DNA of 64,000 bases from Actinoplanes campanulatus (GTDB lineage: Bacteria; Actinomycetota; Actinomycetes; Mycobacteriales; Micromonosporaceae): the NCBI RefSeq assembly GCF_014647795.1, contig NZ_BMPW01000005.1, positions 1 to 64,000 on the forward strand, written 5' to 3'. The position numbers and the translations under genes were made by a program. Below are positions 60,878 to 64,000 of the stretch, one piece after another. Position 1 is the first letter of the stretch; every line of letters begins with the position of its first letter. The notes below the pieces were generated by a model. That model saw only the letters and a list, made by a program, of their open reading frames with translations. It was not told where the DNA came from and made no database searches.

Positions 60878-62113
60878 TCAGAGCTGGTCGCGGCGGCGGA
60901 TGAGGTACGCCCGCTCGGCGGCATTGTCGGTGCGGGCGACGGCCCGGTCGTAGGCGGCCGCCGCGGCACCGTCGCCGAGACGTCGCAGCAGGTCGGCACG
61001 GGCGGCGTGGAAGGCGTGATAGCCGTCGAGGACGCCGGCGAGCCGGTCGATCTCGGCTAGCCCGGCGGCCGGGCCGTCGACCTCGGCGACCGCGACCGCC
61101 CGGTTCAGCCGCACGATCGGTGACGGGTCGAGCCGCACCATCCGGTCGTACAGGGCGACGATCGTCGGCCAGCGGGTCTCCCGGGCCGACCGGGCCTCGG
61201 TGTGTACGGCGTTGATCGCGGCCAGGAGCTGGTAGCGCCCGGCCGGTGGGCCGCCGGCCGCCACCGCCGCGATCCGCTCCCGGACCAGCGCGGCGCCCTC
61301 GGCGAGGAGGCGGCGATCCCAAAGCCCACGGTCCTGTTCGGCGAGGGTCACCAGTTCCCCGGCGCCGGACACCCGGGCCCGCCGCCGGGCGTCGGTGAAC
61401 AGCATCAGGGCGAGCAGTCCGGCCACCTCGCCGTCGCCGGGCAGCAGGTCGCGCAGCAGACGGCCGAGGCGGATCGCCTCGTCGGTGAGGTCGGCGCGGA
61501 CCGGGTCGTCGCCCTCGCCGGCGAGATAGCCCTCGTTGAAGATGAGGTAGACGACCGCGAGCACGCCCGCGAGCCGCTCGCGGATGTCGCCGGCCGACGG
61601 CACCCGGTAGGGAATGCCGGCCGACCTGATCTTCGTCTTGGCACGGGTGATGCGCTGCGCCATCGTGGTCTCCCGGACCAGGAAGGCGCGGGCGATCCCG
61701 GCGACGGTGAGGCCGCCGAGCAGGCGCAGGGTGAGCGCCACCCGGGCCTCCATGGCGAGCGCCGGGTGACAGCAGGTGAAGACGAGCCGGAGCCGGTCGT
61801 CCTCGACGGGGCCGGTGGGTTCGGGTGCGCTGTCGTCGTACACGATGAGGGCCGCCTGGTGTTTGGCGTCGCGCTGGGCCTCGCGCCGCAGCCAGTCGAT
61901 CGCCTTGCGGGATGCCGTGGTGGCGAGCCACCCGCCGGGATTCGGCGGTACGCCTTCACGCGGCCACCGCTGTGCGGCGGCCGCGAACGCCTCGGCCGTC
62001 GCCTCCTCGGCGATGTCGAGATCACCGAAACGACGGGCGAGGCCGGCGACCAGCCGCGCCCACTCCTGACGGTGGGCGCGGGTGATCGCCTGCTCGGTGG
62101 CGCCAGCGCTCAT
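60878..62113 (-). CDS. ECF sigma factor with C-terminal extension (ECF42 type)
   Basis: A 411-aa sigma factor. Region 2 about 12-80 (LVAGLARRFGDLDIAEEATAEAFAAA, GWLATTASRKAIDWLRRE), region 4 about 118-175 (LTLRLLGGLTVAGIARAFLV, MAQRITRAKTKI), then a long extension about 180-411 (DUF6596 and TPR-like helices) ending YLIRRRDQL. This layout with an adjacent YCII/DGPF gene defines group ECF42, which lacks an anti-sigma factor. ATG overlaps the YCII gene stop by 4 bases. Signal unknown. Confidence 0.92.
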   Translation of the reverse strand: MSAGATEQAITRAHRQEWARLVAGLARRFGDLDIAEEATAEAFAAAAQRWPREGVPPNPGGWLATTASRKAIDWLRREAQRDAKHQAALIVYDDSAPEPTGPVEDDRLRLVFTCCHPALAMEARVALTLRLLGGLTVAGIARAFLVRETTMAQRITRAKTKIRSAGIPYRVPSAGDIRERLAGVLAVVYLIFNEGYLAGEGDDPVRADLTDEAIRLGRLLRDLLPGDGEVAGLLALMLFTDARRRARVSGAGELVTLAEQDRGLWDRRLLAEGAALVRERIAAVAAGGPPAGRYQLLAAINAVHTEARSARETRWPTIVALYDRMVRLDPSPIVRLNRAVAVAEVDGPAAGLAEIDRLAGVLDGYHAFHAARADLLRRLGDGAAAAAYDRAVARTDNAAERAYLIRRRDQL

Positions 62114-62490
62114 TGCTTCCCGAGGTAGCCGGCACGGTCGGCTCCGGGACCGCGGAACCGGTGCACCTCCTGGGGCCAGTCGAGCGCGGTCGCGAGCCGG
62201 CCGGCCCAGTAGCGGGCCGTCGCGTCGTCGGGCACCTCCACCGCGGCGAACCCGCCGAGGTGCTCCTTGGTCTCGACGAACGGGCCGTCGGTGAAGACGG
62301 CCTTCCCGTCGACGGTCTCGACGCTGCACAGCGTGGTGTCCCGGTCGAGCCCGCCGTTACTGAAGATCAGCACGCCCTCGGCCAGCATCTCGTCGATCAC
62401 GGGGCGGACCGCCTCGGACTTCGCGCGGATCTGCTCCTCGGTGTGGTGCGGCACCCACTCGTCGTTGAAGGTGATCAGGTATTCCGGCAT
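62110..62490 (-). CDS. YCII/DGPF-domain protein
   Basis: A 126-aa YCII-related protein with the DGPF motif (VFTDGPFVETKEHLGGF) and the start MPEYLITFNDEWV. Such genes are the usual targets and neighbours of ECF42 sigma factors. Enzyme activity of the family is not settled. First gene of the two-gene operon. Confidence 0.92.
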   Translation of the reverse strand: MPEYLITFNDEWVPHHTEEQIRAKSEAVRPVIDEMLAEGVLIFSNGGLDRDTTLCSVETVDGKAVFTDGPFVETKEHLGGFAAVEVPDDATARYWAGRLATALDWPQEVHRFRGPGADRAGYLGKQ

Positions 62491-62540
62491 GGTCGTCTCC
62501 CTCTGATACCGGTCCGGCGGACGCCGTACACCGATTCCAC

Positions 62541-62564
62541 GAACGGCGGCCCCTTGATACGACA
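62541..62564 (-). promoter_or_regulatory. Candidate ECF42 promoter
   Basis: On the minus strand TGTCGT (62564-62559) is followed after 14-17 bases by CGTTCGT (about 62545-62539). ECF42 promoters are known for a TGTCGA-like -35 and a CGWC-like -10. About 70 bp before the YCII ATG. Approximate and unproven. Confidence 0.4.
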
Positions 62565-62582
62565 CCATCGGAGCAGAATCTT

Positions 62583-63824
62583 TCAGACGGCCCGCCGGCG
62601 GTCGAGCGTGAACCCGATAGCGGCCAGGGCGAGACCGGCCAGACCGAGGGCGACGCCGGCCCAGGCGGGGGCACGGTAGCCGAGACCGGCGGCGATGACC
62701 GCTCCGCCGAGGGCCGCGCCGAGGCTGTTGGCGATGTTCATGGCGGACTGGTTGACCGCCGCGCCCATCAACTGTGCCCCGGGTGCGACCGTGATCAGCC
62801 GGGACTGCAGGGCGGGGCCGAGGAAGAGGCTGGTCGCGCCGATCAGGAAGGCTCCGGTGAACAGGCCGGCCGTGGTGCCGACGGTCAGGGCGAAGAGCAC
62901 CGCGGTGGCGATCATCGCGGTGAAGCCGAGCAGGGTGGCGCGGTGCAGGTCGCGGTCGGCGTACCAGCCGCCGAGCGCGTTGCCGACGGTCATGCCCAGG
63001 CCCATGGCGACCAGCACCCACGGCACGGTGCCGGCGGACAGGCCGGTGACCTCGGTGGTGACCGGGGCGATGTAGCTGTTGACGGCGAAGAAGCCGGCAA
63101 AGCCGATGGCGGCGGTGGCGGCGGTCAGCCAGACCAGCGGATGACGCAACGAGCGCAGTTCGGCAGCCGGGGAACCGTCGGCGGCGGGCGCGTCCGGCAC
63201 GGTGGCGGCCACGGCCAGCAGCGCGAGGCCGAAGACGCCGGCGATGACCAGGTAGGCGGTCCGCCAGCCGGCCTGCTGGCCGAGCCAGGTGACGGCCGGC
63301 ACGCCGACGACGTTGGCGATGGTCAGGCCGCTGAGCACGGCGGCGAAGCCGCGGCCCTCGTTGCCGGGGCCCATCAGTTTGGCCGCTAGCAGGCCGGCGG
63401 CGCCGAAGTAGGCGCCGTGCGGCAGCCCGGCCACGAACCGGGCGACCAGGACGAGGGTGAATCCGGGGGCGAGCGCGGACGCGACGGTGCCGGCCACGAA
63501 GAGCACGAGCAGGGCGAGGACCAGCCGCCGGCGCGGCACGCGGGCGGTCGCGGCGGCGATCAGGGGCGCGCCGACGACGACCCCGAGGGCGTACGCGGTG
63601 ACCATCCAGCCGGCGTGCGCGACGGCGTCGGACGGTGATCGGGTGTATTCGGCGCCGAGCAGGTCCTGGGCGATCTGGGGCAGCAGGCCGGCGGGGACGA
63701 ACTCGGTGAGGCCGATGGCGACGGCGCCGAAGGCGAGGGCGAGCAGGGCCGGCCAGCGGCGGTCGGCGCCGGGGTGGGGAGCCACAGCGTCGAGTTCTGC
63801 AACGCTGTTGCGTTTGTCGGTCAT
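62583..63824 (-). CDS. MFS exporter (DHA1 type)
   Basis: A 413-aa 12-helix transporter of the AraJ/YdhP-like drug-efflux branch. FGAVAIGLTEFVPAGLLPQIAQDL at helix 1, ARVPRRRLVLALL at loop 2-3, and GGWYADRDLHRATLLG at loop 8-9. Probably exports sugars or drugs. ATG 63824. One copy of a 16-bp operator-like sequence lies inside codons 4-9 and another lies upstream, so the divergent regulator very likely controls this gene. Confidence 0.9.
   Translation of the reverse strand: MTDKRNSVAELDAVAPHPGADRRWPALLALAFGAVAIGLTEFVPAGLLPQIAQDLLGAEYTRSPSDAVAHAGWMVTAYALGVVVGAPLIAAATARVPRRRLVLALLVLFVAGTVASALAPGFTLVLVARFVAGLPHGAYFGAAGLLAAKLMGPGNEGRGFAAVLSGLTIANVVGVPAVTWLGQQAGWRTAYLVIAGVFGLALLAVAATVPDAPAADGSPAAELRSLRHPLVWLTAATAAIGFAGFFAVNSYIAPVTTEVTGLSAGTVPWVLVAMGLGMTVGNALGGWYADRDLHRATLLGFTAMIATAVLFALTVGTTAGLFTGAFLIGATSLFLGPALQSRLITVAPGAQLMGAAVNQSAMNIANSLGAALGGAVIAAGLGYRAPAWAGVALGLAGLALAAIGFTLDRRRAV
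63799..63814. promoter_or_regulatory. Operator-like 16-mer, copy 1 (inside MFS gene)
   Basis: GCAACGCTGTTGCGTT, with dyad arms AACGC and GCGTT. Identical to the copy at 63838, 39 bp away. Confidence 0.6.
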
Positions 63825-63837
63825 GGCCCGGACTTTA

Positions 63838-63853
63838 GCAACGCTGTTGCGTT
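63838..63853. promoter_or_regulatory. Operator-like 16-mer, copy 2 (intergenic)
   Basis: GCAACGCTGTTGCGTT, between the MFS start and the rightward regulator. It lies just before TAGTGT (63859-63864), a likely -10 of the regulator gene. Confidence 0.65.
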
Positions 63854-63870
63854 AGTTGTAGTGTGAGCCC

Positions 63871-64000
63871 GTGCACCTCGCCTTCCTCCGCGACTACCAC
63901 GAGGCCCTGGTCCTCACGCTGGCCCGCACCCGGCCGACCATCGAGCGCGGCACGGTCGCCGAGGTCACCGGCCTGACCCCGCAGGCCGTCTCGAAGGTCA
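63871..64000 (+). CDS. MarR/ROK-type regulator, cut by window end
   Basis: The frame opens at GTG 63871 and runs off the window after 43 codons. It begins MHLAFLRDYHEALVLTLAR and continues TVAEVTGLTPQAVSKV, a winged-helix of the MarR or ROK type. TAGTGT ends 6 bases before the GTG, so the mRNA may be leaderless. Divergent from the MFS gene with repeated operator-like sites between them, the usual layout of an efflux pump and its repressor. Confidence 0.7.
   Translation, partial: MHLAFLRDYHEALVLTLARTRPTIERGTVAEVTGLTPQAVSKV

Overview
The window is 64 kb of high-GC DNA (roughly 70 percent by eye). GTG and TTG starts and 4-base ATGA or GTGA stop/start overlaps are common. A CBM2/GH5 cellulase with a CebR-type operator, XRE/DUF5753 plus DUF6879 regulator genes, an ECF42-type sigma factor with a YCII partner, and a ydaO (c-di-AMP) riboswitch upstream of an NlpC/P60 hydrolase all point to a soil actinomycete. 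Family Micromonosporaceae (Actinoplanes-like) is my best inference. I see no rRNA, tRNA, CRISPR array, intact insertion sequence or prophage.

Layout, left to right. 0.1-4.2 kb: a STAS anti-sigma antagonist, the secreted cellulase and a chemoreceptor. 4.4-10.3 kb: a hydroxy-acid catabolic cluster made of gntR and a tartrate/D-malate dehydrogenase on the minus strand, and an MFS transporter, D-2-hydroxyacid dehydrogenase, AtuA-like protein and DUF4387 on the plus strand, around a dyad-rich divergent promoter. 10.7-16.4 kb: two secreted proteins, one a 1414-residue fusion of ThuA, a galactose-oxidase-type copper radical oxidase, a beta-sandwich and two LamG domains. 16.5-25.7 kb: a uronate (KduI/KduD) operon with a four-gene sugar ABC importer and an aldehyde dehydrogenase, a divergent IclR regulator and a small tautomerase. 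A 16-bp palindrome recurs at the kduI, iclR and tautomerase promoters, and a weaker copy lies in front of the copper oxidase gene.

25.8-35.4 kb: a membrane protein, an MmyB-type regulator divergent from a flavin oxidoreductase, a small-gene pair, a DUF6879/XRE regulatory module, an ankyrin protein, and a THI5/SsuA-type ABC operon with an inserted methyltransferase gene. 35.4-41.6 kb: SulP transporter plus MerR, DM13 protein, acetyltransferases, a YnfA-type membrane protein, a tautomerase, a frameshifted VOC gene and a hydrolase. 41.7-52.0 kb: potassium uptake, with an operon of an extra 27-aa membrane peptide then kdpF-A-B-C-D-E on the minus strand, divergent from trkH/trkA.

52.0-64 kb: assorted accessory genes (acetyltransferase, hypotheticals, truncated GrpB, double VOC, aldo/keto reductase, APH-like kinase), a CAP-domain secreted protein, the riboswitch and NlpC/P60 gene, a CopZ-like metallochaperone with a CsoR-type box, the ECF42/YCII pair, and an MFS exporter divergent from a regulator cut by the window edge. 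The most coherent story is plant cell-wall use: cellulase under CebR, and uronate catabolism under a KdgR-like IclR protein that may also control a secreted copper oxidase.
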